Assembly: GCA_019694685.1 (NCBI GenBank) | Contig: JAIBBM010000015.1 | Location: 1-64,000 of the forward strand | Direction of reading: 5' to 3' | From: Leptospirales bacterium | Lineage (GTDB): Bacteria > Spirochaetota > Leptospiria > Leptospirales > Leptonemataceae | DNA length: 64,000 bases | In this document: one piece after another, positions 1 through 8,138 of the stretch | Position numbering within the stretch: the stretch's first letter is position 1 | Layout: every line of letters begins with the position of its first letter | The notes under the pieces: model-generated | Told to the model about the DNA's origin: nothing | Databases searched by the model: none | What the model saw: the letters and a program-made list of their open reading frames with translations, nothing else | Position numbers and translations under genes: made by a program

Positions 1-2
1 GC

Positions 3-92
3 TGTGGCCGTGCCCCAGAGGAAGTCAGATGCGAATTTGAATTTTTTCATTGTGAACCGCGAAGCTTTTCAAAAGGTAGGGTTGCCCGATGA
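3..92 (+). CDS. Possible 3' end of an upstream gene (partial)
   Basis: The frame beginning at base 3 stays open from the window edge to a TGA at 90-92, which overlaps the ATG at 89 in the ATGA arrangement used many times in this window. The translated tail is short and cysteine-containing and I do not recognise it. Frame 1 is also open from the edge, to a TGA at 172-174, so the assignment is uncertain. The argument for frame 3 is only the overlap style. Confidence 0.25.
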   Translation, partial: CGRAPEEVRCEFEFFHCEPRSFSKGRVAR

Positions 93-697
93 GTCAACCA
101 TTTATACGTATCGCGCTTGTTTCTGTGCTTTTTTTCGTGCATCCCGGTTTTTCGGAGAATCGCAAGGCGGATGAGGCGTCCTGCCGCGCTCTATATCTAA
201 AGCAAATCGAAGAGTTAGCTCAGACGCGCGATTTGTCCGCAGTCGGCATTGCAGAGCGCAAAGCGGAATTGCTGGATGAATCCACCGTTTCGAAGGCAGC
301 GCACGAGTGCATGGCGGGATATTCAGCAGACAGAGTAGCGTGCGAATTGAAGGGAGAATGCAAGTCGGCGGACCCTGACAGGCAACCAGAGAAAGATCCA
401 GCGGAAGACCAGACGAGCGATCCGGATCAAAACCCCGACAAAGTGGTTCCGTCTCCCATCGCAACGCAGGCGCAGTGCGCCCAGGCATATGATCATTTGC
501 TTTCTGTTTATACTACAGAAGAATTCAAGAAGAAGCCAGGAAGCGATCGCCTGATTCAGAACTGGAAGTCAGAAGTCTCGCGCAGATCCTTCGAGATGCG
601 ATGCACGAAAGTATTTCACAAGTCAGACATTGAATGCATCACCGGTTCGCGTGATCCGGACTACGTACGAGCCTGTTTGCTTTTAATTCCGGAATAG
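89..697 (+). CDS. Secreted protein with a duplicated cysteine domain
   Basis: Protein of 202 residues with an N-terminal signal peptide (hydrophobic residues 6-21, likely export to the periplasm or surface). I do not recognise the family. It contains two copies of one cysteine pattern: C32, C74, C85 and C130, C172, C183, each with spacing C-x41-C-x10-C, plus C91 and C196 near the end of each copy. The two halves are separated by an acidic, proline-rich linker at about 93-127 (DPD and DQNPD motifs). This looks like an internal domain duplication held by disulfides. It converges on the HAD gene with only 7 bases between the stops. Confidence 0.75.
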   Translation: MSQPFIRIALVSVLFFVHPGFSENRKADEASCRALYLKQIEELAQTRDLSAVGIAERKAELLDESTVSKAAHECMAGYSADRVACELKGECKSADPDRQPEKDPAEDQTSDPDQNPDKVVPSPIATQAQCAQAYDHLLSVYTTEEFKKKPGSDRLIQNWKSEVSRRSFEMRCTKVFHKSDIECITGSRDPDYVRACLLLIPE

Positions 698-704
698 GTT
701 CGCG

Positions 705-1577
705 CTATTCAATAGAGAGTGCCGGTATGATCCACCAGCCTTTCGATTCGCCGTGTTCGCGCAATTTCTGGTTTCCGCGGTCTACAAGCAAAGTGTGACG
801 TGCCTGGTCTAACATGGCCAGGTCCGTGAACGAATCTCCAGCTGCAAAATCAATGGGCCGATCTGTGATCTCTCTGAGCGCTTTGACTTTCCCGCTGTCG
901 AAAGTCATAGGCTCGATGATCTGAGGCATTAGAATTCCATTCGAAATGGCAAGACGCATGCCGCGTACATTTTGTTCATCGATTCCAAAAGCTTTATTTG
1001 CCGCATAACGGATGGTGCATTCGGGAGAAGCAGTGATCACGCGAACTTCCCAGCCTGCCTTCATGAGGCGAGCAGTCAGATTCTGGAACGTTCTTCTTAC
1101 TCGAATGCTGTTGTCTATTTCGCGTGCACCCAGGTTGAGCGGGGCGAGTCCAGGTAACTGGTTTTCTTCAAACACATGCCTTGCAATGCCCGCGAGTTCT
1201 TCTTCGGAGCTGCCACAGAAGATCGTGCAAGTCCAACGATAGGCGGCTTCCAGACCGGATTTTTCTGCAATCGATTCGTATGCTTCTATGAGGCCATGAG
1301 CGATCTTTTCATAACTGAAAGCGTCTTCCTGGTCTTTGTAAATCGCCCAGAGTCTTTTCCAGGTCTCCACATCTTCGTGCGGAATGCAGGGATGGTTCAG
1401 TTGTTGCCAGAATTCGGGAAGATCTCCCGCGATCAAACCCTGCATCAGTATGTAGTACATAACAGATTCGCCCAGGTCTCCCTGTATGAGAGTGTTATCG
1501 AAATCAAAGCATGCGAGTCCCGGGGGACCTGCGAGCATTTCTTCGAGCGAATCTAAGTTTGCTTGAGTCAGGATCAA
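705..1577 (-). CDS. HAD-superfamily phosphatase (SerB-like, HAD-IB)
   Basis: Predicted cytosolic phosphatase of 290 residues. Motif I is FDFDNTL with nucleophile D25 and acid D27; motif II is in VITAS; the lysine and the acidic motif appear near the C-terminus in SGKVKAL and AAGDSFTDLAML. This order and the long cap between motifs I and II fit the phosphoserine-phosphatase-like HAD-IB subfamily; the substrate cannot be read from sequence. The start used is a TTG at 1577 that overlaps the TGA of the upstream M23 gene; an ATG at 1538 would remove 13 residues and still leave motif I intact. It is the second gene of a leftward pair. Confidence 0.85.
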   Translation of the reverse strand: MILTQANLDSLEEMLAGPPGLACFDFDNTLIQGDLGESVMYYILMQGLIAGDLPEFWQQLNHPCIPHEDVETWKRLWAIYKDQEDAFSYEKIAHGLIEAYESIAEKSGLEAAYRWTCTIFCGSSEEELAGIARHVFEENQLPGLAPLNLGAREIDNSIRVRRTFQNLTARLMKAGWEVRVITASPECTIRYAANKAFGIDEQNVRGMRLAISNGILMPQIIEPMTFDSGKVKALREITDRPIDFAAGDSFTDLAMLDQARHTLLVDRGNQKLREHGESKGWWIIPALSIE

Positions 1578-2371
1578 GGGCCGGGTCGGCTCTGGCCAGG
1601 ATTCATTACTACGTTGTCCAGGCTCACTTCCTGAGAGAGCGCTTGCTGTGGCCCTTCGCGAACAACGAGATCAGGGCGAACGAGTCCAAACTGGATGAAA
1701 TCTTCCGGATCGAGTGGAACGTCCATGAAGCGAACTTCAAAATGAACATGAGGACCTGTAGAGCGGCCTGTTGAACCCGAATAGGCAACGATCTGCCCGC
1801 GATTGACATGCTCTCCTTCTGAAAGAAGGACCGCTGTGTTGTGCGCATACCAGGTAACATTCCCGTTTGCATGCTGAATGGCGACCGCCAGTCCAAGTCC
1901 GCCCATCCATCCTGCCCGTACCACGACTCCGGTATCTGCAGCCACAACGACCGTGTTGCGTGCGCATCCGAAATCCAGTCCGGGATGTCTTTCCCCGCCG
2001 CGATTTCCGTAGCGGGAAGTGTACACTGGAGTTTCGATGGGCCACATCAAGCGAGTAGGATCTACTTTCTGGATGCGTCTACCTTTGCCATCTGCTAGAA
2101 CCTGTTTGAGAACCGTTTCTGAATATGGAAAGAACATGTAGGATTGAGATGTGAACTTGCCGCCATTGAGGCTCAATACTTCTTCTTTTGAAGAACCGTA
2201 TTGTTTGAGCAGATATTCGAATGAGTCCTTGCCCGGGACGGTCCAGATGCCTGGCTTGCCGCGGAAGGTCTGGATAAATACGTTGTCCACTGCCACATCG
2301 ATGGATTCAGCGTGCAAAGCGGTGGAAACGAGGGCTGCAAAGAGCACAATGGTGAGTTTTTTTCTAATCAA
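1574..2371 (-). CDS. Secreted M23 (LytM-type) metallopeptidase
   Basis: Protein of 265 residues. Residues 1-21 form a signal peptide ending at ALHA. Residues about 47-85 (YLLKQYGSSKEEVLSLNGG) resemble a LysM peptidoglycan-binding module, and the peptidase domain follows at about 110-225. The M23 zinc ligands are visible: H129-x3-D133 (HPGLD) and H208-x-H210 (HVH), with H177 in YAHN. The likely role is cutting peptide crossbridges of peptidoglycan in the periplasm, or acting as an activator in cell separation. The four-base overlap with the HAD gene indicates one transcript; a shared function is not obvious. Confidence 0.9.
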   Translation of the reverse strand: MIRKKLTIVLFAALVSTALHAESIDVAVDNVFIQTFRGKPGIWTVPGKDSFEYLLKQYGSSKEEVLSLNGGKFTSQSYMFFPYSETVLKQVLADGKGRRIQKVDPTRLMWPIETPVYTSRYGNRGGERHPGLDFGCARNTVVVAADTGVVVRAGWMGGLGLAVAIQHANGNVTWYAHNTAVLLSEGEHVNRGQIVAYSGSTGRSTGPHVHFEVRFMDVPLDPEDFIQFGLVRPDLVVREGPQQALSQEVSLDNVVMNPGQSRPGP

Positions 2372-2438
2372 TGCAAAAAACCGGTGGATAGAACCTAATA
2401 TCGGCAGACTGGGTACTCAGTCGCAGTCAGGGAAGGCC

Positions 2439-2966
2439 ATGGGCAAGTACTTTTTTGCCCTCATTCTGGCCGTTCTGAGCTGTCAAAAGCATGTGGAAAC
2501 AGCAGAAGACATAAGTTTTGACGCAATGGCAACCGGGTTTGCCACCAGATTTGAGGTTCCGGAGATCCAGGCGTCCGATTTTCTCTCACGTAGTAGTTCC
2601 TACACCTTAGTCGATGCCCGCACACCAGAGGAGCAGAGCGTCTCCAGGATTCCAGGGGCGATTCTGGTGCGGCCGGACACAGACCCTGCCTCTATCCCCC
2701 ATCGCCCGGGGGAGAAACTGGTCGTTTACTGCGCCGGGGGATATCGCTCGGCGCGGCTGACCGCCAGGCTTCTCGAGGCGAAAGTGGACGCAGTGAATCT
2801 ACACGGTGGGATCATCGCATACGCAAATGCGGGCGGCAGCCTGGTAGATCCAGCTGGCAAACCAACCCATCGAGTCCACGGTTACAACAGCGCATTTGCC
2901 GCCTTCGTGAAGGCTCCAAATATCGGAGTTGTCGATCCGCCCGTTTCCACAAACAAGGCTCCATGA
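2439..2966 (+). CDS. Rhodanese-domain lipoprotein
   Basis: Protein of 175 residues. The ATG at 2439 is chosen because it starts a short lipoprotein signal: hydrophobic core then LAVLSC with C15 as the lipid-modified residue. The rhodanese domain spans about 45-150 and carries the active loop CAGGYRSA with C98 as the persulfide cysteine, so it should be catalytically competent, probably at the outer face of the inner membrane or the outer membrane. Its TGA overlaps the ATG of the class V aminotransferase at 2963, so the two are translationally coupled. The open frame continues upstream to 2151 but that part covers the start of the divergent M23 gene and its promoter region. Confidence 0.85.
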   Translation: MGKYFFALILAVLSCQKHVETAEDISFDAMATGFATRFEVPEIQASDFLSRSSSYTLVDARTPEEQSVSRIPGAILVRPDTDPASIPHRPGEKLVVYCAGGYRSARLTARLLEAKVDAVNLHGGIIAYANAGGSLVDPAGKPTHRVHGYNSAFAAFVKAPNIGVVDPPVSTNKAP

Positions 2967-4087
2967 TCTTTCTCAATCACTGCGGGATCAGTCGTATGCT
3001 CCCCGCGGCGGCGACAGCTGCCATGCATCAGATATCGCTGCAGGCGGAGAAAGGAGCGTTGATGTTTCGCGGCTGGACGGATCCGGTTCTGGGCGTGAAA
3101 GCTCATGCGGCCAGACTTCTGGACACTGAATCGACTAACATTAGTTATGTGAAGCATACGTCAGAAGGGCTCGGCCTGATTTCCGCGGGTTATCCTTTTG
3201 AGCCGGGTGATGAGATCATCAGTTATGTTCATGAATACCCATCGAATCACTATCCATGGCGGCTGGCGGAGAAAAGGGGAGCAAAACTCATTCTTGTACC
3301 CAATCGCACTTTCGGAGAGCTTGCAAATTCACCTGGCTTTCCCCAGACTCCTTGCGGCTTCTCTCTTGAGGACCTGGAAAGTCGCCTAACGTCCCGCACT
3401 CGAATTATTGCCGTAAGCCATGTTCAGTTTCCGACTGGCTTTGCATGCGATATAGCAAAGCTCGGAGAAATTGCGAAGAAAAGAAATATCGATCTGATCC
3501 TGGATTGCGCCCAGAGCCTGGGTGCCATGCCGATTTACCCGGAAAAAATGAACCTTGCGGCGATTGCTTCCTCTGGATGGAAATGGCTGCGCGGTCCTGT
3601 TGGAACGGGCTTGCTCTATACGTCTGCTTCATTTCGCGACAAGATCTCTGTTGTGATGGCAGGTGCCGATTTGATGAAGCAAGGAATGGATTACCTGGAT
3701 CATGCCTGGAATCCTTATTCAGATGCGCGCAAGTTTGAATACAGTACTCATGACTTTTCTGGATCCGCGGCGATCAGTGTTTGCCTGGAAGCGGCGGTTG
3801 CAGAGGGGATTGAAAGCATTTTCGGAAAGATTCAAAACCTGCATTCTGCTTTTCTGGACGCGCTCGATCAGAAGAAGATGATGCCTCTCCTCTATGCCAG
3901 AGAGAATCGATCTGGAATCCTATCTTTGATTCCGGCTAACGGTAAAACTGCAGATGAAAATGCAGCTGTTCTGGCAGACCAGGGAATTGTTGTGTCACCC
4001 CGGCACGGTTTTATTCGTATCGCGCCCCATCATGATAACTCGGTGGAAGACGTGGTGCAGGCCGCGCGAGCCCTGAACGCAGTTTGA
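2963..4087 (+). CDS. Class V aminotransferase-fold PLP enzyme
   Basis: Protein of 374 residues of the class V (cysteine desulfurase / kynureninase-like) PLP family. The cofactor sites are visible: D181 and Q184 in LDCAQSLG, and the Schiff-base lysine K207 in SSGWKWLRGPVGTGLLY. It lacks the N-terminal and cysteine-loop features I would expect of IscS or SufS, and begins with HCGISRMLP, closer to isopenicillin-N-epimerase-like members. The direct coupling to a rhodanese gene suggests sulfur chemistry, but the substrate is unknown; the rhodanese is exported while this enzyme has no signal peptide, which argues against direct partnership. Confidence 0.85.
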   Translation: MIFLNHCGISRMLPAAATAAMHQISLQAEKGALMFRGWTDPVLGVKAHAARLLDTESTNISYVKHTSEGLGLISAGYPFEPGDEIISYVHEYPSNHYPWRLAEKRGAKLILVPNRTFGELANSPGFPQTPCGFSLEDLESRLTSRTRIIAVSHVQFPTGFACDIAKLGEIAKKRNIDLILDCAQSLGAMPIYPEKMNLAAIASSGWKWLRGPVGTGLLYTSASFRDKISVVMAGADLMKQGMDYLDHAWNPYSDARKFEYSTHDFSGSAAISVCLEAAVAEGIESIFGKIQNLHSAFLDALDQKKMMPLLYARENRSGILSLIPANGKTADENAAVLADQGIVVSPRHGFIRIAPHHDNSVEDVVQAARALNAV

Positions 4088-4105
4088 TTTACGAGCGACT
4101 GCGGT

Positions 4106-5305
4106 TCAGCCCAGCCAGTCCGCTTCTCCCACAATTACAAACGCTTCCGCATGCACGAGTACTACAATGATGCGAGGGAATTCGGTCTGGATTGTGTAGT
4201 GGGGCTCTGTGATGAACCAGTCCTGGCTCTGGTATCTGCTGAGTGCAATGGCTCCCAGGAAATACGGTCTCCAGCTGATGTTGTGCGAAATGGCAGAATC
4301 GTCGCGCACCCAGCCGCCTGCCTCAATGCGAAATTCAGAAGTAAGCTGGTTTCCGTCCAAATCATAGATGGCAAGTCTGCTGATTTGATGCGGGAACTGT
4401 GAAAGAAGAGCAGCCAGGCTTTCGTTGAGGTTCTTTGCGTCCAGGTTTGAAGCGGCCGCTCTCATGGATCCAAGCAACTCGTCTCTGATCTGAAAGCCCT
4501 GAATGAGTTCTGCCACAGCAAATGCGCTGTGTTCCCGGATGACTCGATCCAGTAAGCCTGCGAACTGACCCTTTTCTTGAAAGGAAGCACGCGCTTCGCT
4601 GAACAGAAACCCCTGGAGGTATCGCGAACCCATGCGAAGGGCCATGAACAGTTCTTCTTCGCGTTCAATTCCTTCGAACAGCAAGGACGATCCAAGTCTG
4701 TGCGAAAGCGCAGAAACCGTCTGGAGTAATTGTCTGAATCCTATGTCTTCCAGGCTTGCGCGTAACAGTTGTAAGTCGACCTTGATGATATCCGGGCGAA
4801 TGAGTGCAATGCGATTGAGATCGCTCTGTCCTGCTCCCGCATCGTCCACTGCGATCTTCAAACCTTCTGATTTCAGATTCTGAACAATGGAAACCATCTG
4901 GTCAATGTCGCCCATGAATTCGTCTTCTGTGATTTCCAGAACGATGCGCGAAGGATCAATTTTTAGTTGATCGATTTTTCTTAAAATGCGAAAGCCCGCG
5001 CCTCCAGCTGCTTCTCCCAGAGTGTGCGGCATGATGTTCATAAATAGATCAGCCGCCGGATTTTCCACAAGTCGCTCCAGCGCCAGGTTTTGCAGAGAAG
5101 TATCCAGTTGAAAAAGTACTCTGCGATGATCTGGATTGTCTGCGTCCAGGCCATGGAAAATCGGACCAAGCGACTTGATTTCGCGCGACTGCGGATCTAT
5201 CATTCTTCCGAGAGATTCATACCCGCAGATGGCACGATCGTCGAGTCGGATGATAGGCTGGAAGTGAGGAATCAGTTCCAGTGAGTCAATGTCCGGGACA
5301 TTCAT
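4106..5305 (-). CDS. EAL-domain cyclic-di-GMP phosphodiesterase with C-terminal sensor domain
   Basis: Protein of 399 residues. Residues about 10-245 are an EAL domain with the catalytic set present: glutamate in ESLGR (EAL position), asparagine in LFMNIMP, glutamate in EITEDEF, the DD pair in VDDAGAG, lysine in IIKVD, glutamate in FEGIE and glutamine in YLQGFLF. DDAGAG replaces the usual DDFG, otherwise it looks active. Residues about 260-399 resemble the PAS/Cache-like domain found behind EAL in YkuI-type proteins, so a ligand or dimer signal may control activity. The stop of the upstream lipoprotein gene overlaps its ATG by four bases. Confidence 0.88.
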   Translation of the reverse strand: MNVPDIDSLELIPHFQPIIRLDDRAICGYESLGRMIDPQSREIKSLGPIFHGLDADNPDHRRVLFQLDTSLQNLALERLVENPAADLFMNIMPHTLGEAAGGAGFRILRKIDQLKIDPSRIVLEITEDEFMGDIDQMVSIVQNLKSEGLKIAVDDAGAGQSDLNRIALIRPDIIKVDLQLLRASLEDIGFRQLLQTVSALSHRLGSSLLFEGIEREEELFMALRMGSRYLQGFLFSEARASFQEKGQFAGLLDRVIREHSAFAVAELIQGFQIRDELLGSMRAAASNLDAKNLNESLAALLSQFPHQISRLAIYDLDGNQLTSEFRIEAGGWVRDDSAISHNISWRPYFLGAIALSRYQSQDWFITEPHYTIQTEFPRIIVVLVHAEAFVIVGEADWLG

Positions 5306-5790
5306 TTCATGGAACGCCGCGGGCCGTATTTGCTTCTGACAAAGGCGGCTACTTCTTCCTTTGTCTTCAGAGTGCGCAGCTTGCGGAAGTCCTGATCTGT
5401 CCAGGCCTTGAGTCCGAGTTTGAGAGCAGTCTCCGTGGAACCACCGATGTAGACCTCGTCATGTACCTGGGCTGGCGGACTGTCCAGACCGTAGTCTGAA
5501 AGTGCAACGTATCTGAGGTCCGGGTAATAGGTCCTACCTATGTCCATAACATCTGCTAGTTGATCCACTGGAAAGTTCACACCCAGCCACACGGCCGCGC
5601 TGGCATTGCTGGAGTAGGGAAGCGATCCTGGTGGTTCTGCCAGAACGTCCAGACCCAGGTCTCGGATCATGACACCGGCCCGGTTGACCTTTTCATGCCA
5701 GCTGAGGACTACTCTGGGCTTGTGCTTGTCTCGGATAGAGCCCAGACAAGCGGCTGTCAGGAAAAAGAGGACAGGCAACCAGATTTTCAT
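5302..5790 (-). CDS. Small lipoprotein upstream of the EAL gene
   Basis: Protein of 162 residues. The ATG at 5790 gives a clean lipoprotein signal with lipobox LTAAC at residues 10-14 region, whereas the longer open frame runs into the divergent CxxC-rhodanese gene. The mature part (VVLSWHEKVNRAGVMIRDLG and following) has no family I recognise; it contains SDYGLDSPP and a C-terminal basic stretch. It may bind a ligand outside the membrane and pair with the EAL protein, since the two are translationally coupled, but the EAL protein has no obvious membrane segment, so that is speculation. Confidence 0.7.
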   Translation of the reverse strand: MKIWLPVLFFLTAACLGSIRDKHKPRVVLSWHEKVNRAGVMIRDLGLDVLAEPPGSLPYSSNASAAVWLGVNFPVDQLADVMDIGRTYYPDLRYVALSDYGLDSPPAQVHDEVYIGGSTETALKLGLKAWTDQDFRKLRTLKTKEEVAAFVRSKYGPRRSMK

Positions 5791-5862
5791 TATACTTGAC
5801 GCGTAGTCATTCAGGGCCGTCCATAAACGCAAATCTAAATTTTCCGCCCTGAGGGAGGGACT

Positions 5863-6405
5863 ATGATCGCTGAAAAGCAAATCAACCAGCAAATGCAAAT
5901 GCAAGACATTATGAACATCTATCCGAGCGCCAAGCGTGCTTTGTTTCAGAAGTACCACATTGGCGGATGCTCTAGCTGCGGGTTTGCGCCTACGGACACT
6001 CTGGCAGAGGTTTTTGTGAAACACAATCGCCCTGCAGAAGTGGATGGCGCCATTGAGTGGATCTATGAAAGCGCTCGTGTGGACGAAGCCATGCAGATTG
6101 ATCCTCAGACTCTGAAGTCCGAGATGGATGCAGGAACTCCGTGGAAGCTGATTGATGTGCGCGATGAAATGGAAGCCGAAATCGTATCCATTCCCGGCTC
6201 AGAGCTCATTACGCGCGAAATGGCGTACGAGATTCTTCAAAAGTGGCCAAAGGATACAAAGATTGCATTCTACTGTCATACTGGAGTTCGCTCTCTGGAA
6301 GCTGCGTCGTATTTCAAAGGACATGGACTTCCCAATGTCAAGAGTCTGCGCGGTGGAGTAGATCGCTGGGCGGTTGAGATCGATACAAGCCTTCCTAGAT
6401 ACTGA
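5863..6405 (+). CDS. CxxC-domain fused to rhodanese
   Basis: Protein of 180 residues, no signal peptide. Residues about 10-75 form a small helical domain of the DUF1858 / hybrid-cluster-associated disulfide type, with C36-x2-C39 in GGCSSCGF. Residues about 78-175 are a rhodanese with catalytic C138 in FYCHTGVRS. A redox-active pair next to a persulfide cysteine suggests sulfur transfer or monothiol reduction in the cytosol. A strong AGGGAGGG ribosome site lies just before the ATG at 5863. Its TGA (6403-6405) overlaps the likely start of the RsmI-like gene. Confidence 0.88.
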   Translation: MIAEKQINQQMQMQDIMNIYPSAKRALFQKYHIGGCSSCGFAPTDTLAEVFVKHNRPAEVDGAIEWIYESARVDEAMQIDPQTLKSEMDAGTPWKLIDVRDEMEAEIVSIPGSELITREMAYEILQKWPKDTKIAFYCHTGVRSLEAASYFKGHGLPNVKSLRGGVDRWAVEIDTSLPRY

Positions 6406-7070
6406 TCTCGACACTTAGAGTTACAGGGATGCCCATCGGGCATCCCTCTGACATTACCCTTCGCGCTCTTGAGTCCTTTCGTGATGCGAATTTGATCTTC
6501 GTCGAAGATCCTTCTACAGTTTCGCGTCTTTTCAAAAAATGGGACGTGCCTTTCATTCGCGAACGCATTCGCGTACTCAACGAACACACCACAGCGGATG
6601 AATTAAATGACCTGGTCCGGGAAGCGGCAAACGTAGAACTCTCTGTGGTTGTTTCAGACGCGGGCATGCCCGTGTTTTGTGATCCGGGCGGAGACTTCAT
6701 GCGCCTGTGCGAAAAGGCGGGCATTCGAATCGAAATCGTTCCTGGTCCTACGGCTCTGACAAGCGCTCTTGTCCGAGCGGGAATCAATGGAGCTTTCTAC
6801 TTCGCAGGCTTCCCTCCAAGAAAATCAGAGGAGAGAGGCGGATTCTTCCGAAAACTGAATCAGATGACGGTACCAATCGTATTGTACGAAACTCCGTATC
6901 GTCTGGAAAAGATCCTCGGTGAAATCCAGAGACACTTCAGGCCGGATAAAAAAGTGATTGTCTGCGCCGGTTTGACATCGCCAGATGAAAGTATCGTCAC
7001 CTCGACAGTAGCAAATGCGGGTAAGATTCGCATCCAGTCAGCACCTCCGGTAATCATCATTGATGGCTGA
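6402..7070 (+). CDS. rsmI: RsmI-like tetrapyrrole-methylase-fold methyltransferase, apparent non-ATG start
   Basis: SAM-dependent methyltransferase of the YraL/RsmI type, which 2'-O-methylates C1402 of 16S rRNA. Family features: PIGHPSDITLRALE at the N-terminus (usual PIGNLxDITLRA), SDAGMPVFCDPG, VPGPTALTSALV, FAGFPPRK and LYETPYRL. The first ATG in frame (6429) would delete most of the first beta strand. The reading frame continues upstream as ISTLRVTGMPIG, the exact form of that strand, but between the stop at 6396 and 6429 the frame has no ATG, GTG or TTG; CTG at 6402 (or ATC/ATA next to it) must start it if the strand is translated. The protein also ends early (about 222 residues; usual near 280), lacking the C-terminal helical domain. 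Confidence 0.75.
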   Translation: MISTLRVTGMPIGHPSDITLRALESFRDANLIFVEDPSTVSRLFKKWDVPFIRERIRVLNEHTTADELNDLVREAANVELSVVVSDAGMPVFCDPGGDFMRLCEKAGIRIEIVPGPTALTSALVRAGINGAFYFAGFPPRKSEERGGFFRKLNQMTVPIVLYETPYRLEKILGEIQRHFRPDKKVIVCAGLTSPDESIVTSTVANAGKIRIQSAPPVIIIDG

Positions 7071-8130
7071 ATCTCTTCTAAAAAAACAGCGTCCGGCTAA
7101 AACACCAAAGCAGAGAGTGTTCGTGGCGGCGCTCCCGGGCGAAAGCGACCTACCTGCGTTTCTAGAAGGGCTCTACGCCACTCGACTGATACGCATGCGT
7201 CATCCTGACATTCGCACGATGCTCATTGTTGCTCCTGCGAATCGTGCACTTGCAGAAGAATGCGGGCTATTTGATGAGATCATCGATGCCGCGGGGGATC
7301 TGTCCACTTTGATACGGAACGTTCACGCGGACATTATCTATGTTCCTTCGGTTGATTTTCGCTTGAGCATGAAGCTGCTGTTTTCCGGATCCATTCGCAT
7401 TGCAGGAGGCGCTCGCCTTGGAAAATTCCTGCGTTTCTTTGATCTTCGCCGCGACGGCGAAAAGTTAAAGAAGGCCGGGCTGGACATGCTTCCGGAATCC
7501 GTTGGAATTTCATTTCGCAATGCCCCGCTCCCTGACGAGATGATTGTGTATGCCAGCCTCTTTGATGAGCACAATGTTTCCGGTAGCTGGCCTGTGGGTC
7601 ATGCAGCGCGCCTTTCTCGCCTGCTTTCTACGCTCGGGGCGAAGATGATCGTTCCACTCCCGGAAGAAAAATTCACTCGAACATTTACTCCGCTCCCTTC
7701 TTCGAACAGCCGTGAGTTTGCAAAAGACGTTCAGTATCTCAAGAAGTATGCACCCGAAATTCAGTTCGTATCTGCGAAGGAAATTCAAAAGAAAGCAGAA
7801 TGGATGAGAAAATCTTCTGCGATTGTGGCGCCGGCCGGGTCCGAGACTGTGTTTGCAGCACTTTTGCATCGCCCGGTTGTAACGTTACACGACATGCAAT
7901 CGCATAGAATGCTCGGCAAACCCGACGCCAGATCTCTGGGCCCGAGAACTGCGGATCCAGGAGTGCTGGGTTTGTTTACAAAAATCGCAGACTCTCTGGA
8001 CAGGCATCTCATGCCTCAAGTAGAGGAATGCATTGAAGATTGCCCGGCCTGCACGCATCTATCCTGCGTGGATACAATTTCGCCGGAAAGAGTTTTCGAA
8101 AACGTAAAACGAATTTTGATGCCTTACTGA
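7063..8130 (+). CDS. GT9-family (heptosyltransferase-like) glycosyltransferase
   Basis: Protein of 355 residues with the two-lobed organisation of ADP-heptose:LPS heptosyltransferases (GT9): an N-terminal Rossmann lobe (RVFVAALPGESDL, then HADIIYVPS, SIRIAGGAR) and a C-terminal lobe with SSAIVAPAGSETVFAALLHRP, where the donor site lies. A four-cysteine cluster C323, C327, C330 and C335 sits near the end. Probably acts at the cytosolic face of the inner membrane in lipopolysaccharide core assembly. ATG at 7063 overlaps the RsmI-like stop by eight bases; a TTG lies one codon earlier. Confidence 0.8.
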   Translation: MAESLLKKQRPAKTPKQRVFVAALPGESDLPAFLEGLYATRLIRMRHPDIRTMLIVAPANRALAEECGLFDEIIDAAGDLSTLIRNVHADIIYVPSVDFRLSMKLLFSGSIRIAGGARLGKFLRFFDLRRDGEKLKKAGLDMLPESVGISFRNAPLPDEMIVYASLFDEHNVSGSWPVGHAARLSRLLSTLGAKMIVPLPEEKFTRTFTPLPSSNSREFAKDVQYLKKYAPEIQFVSAKEIQKKAEWMRKSSAIVAPAGSETVFAALLHRPVVTLHDMQSHRMLGKPDARSLGPRTADPGVLGLFTKIADSLDRHLMPQVEECIEDCPACTHLSCVDTISPERVFENVKRILMPY

Positions 8131-8138
8131 GACGCTAG

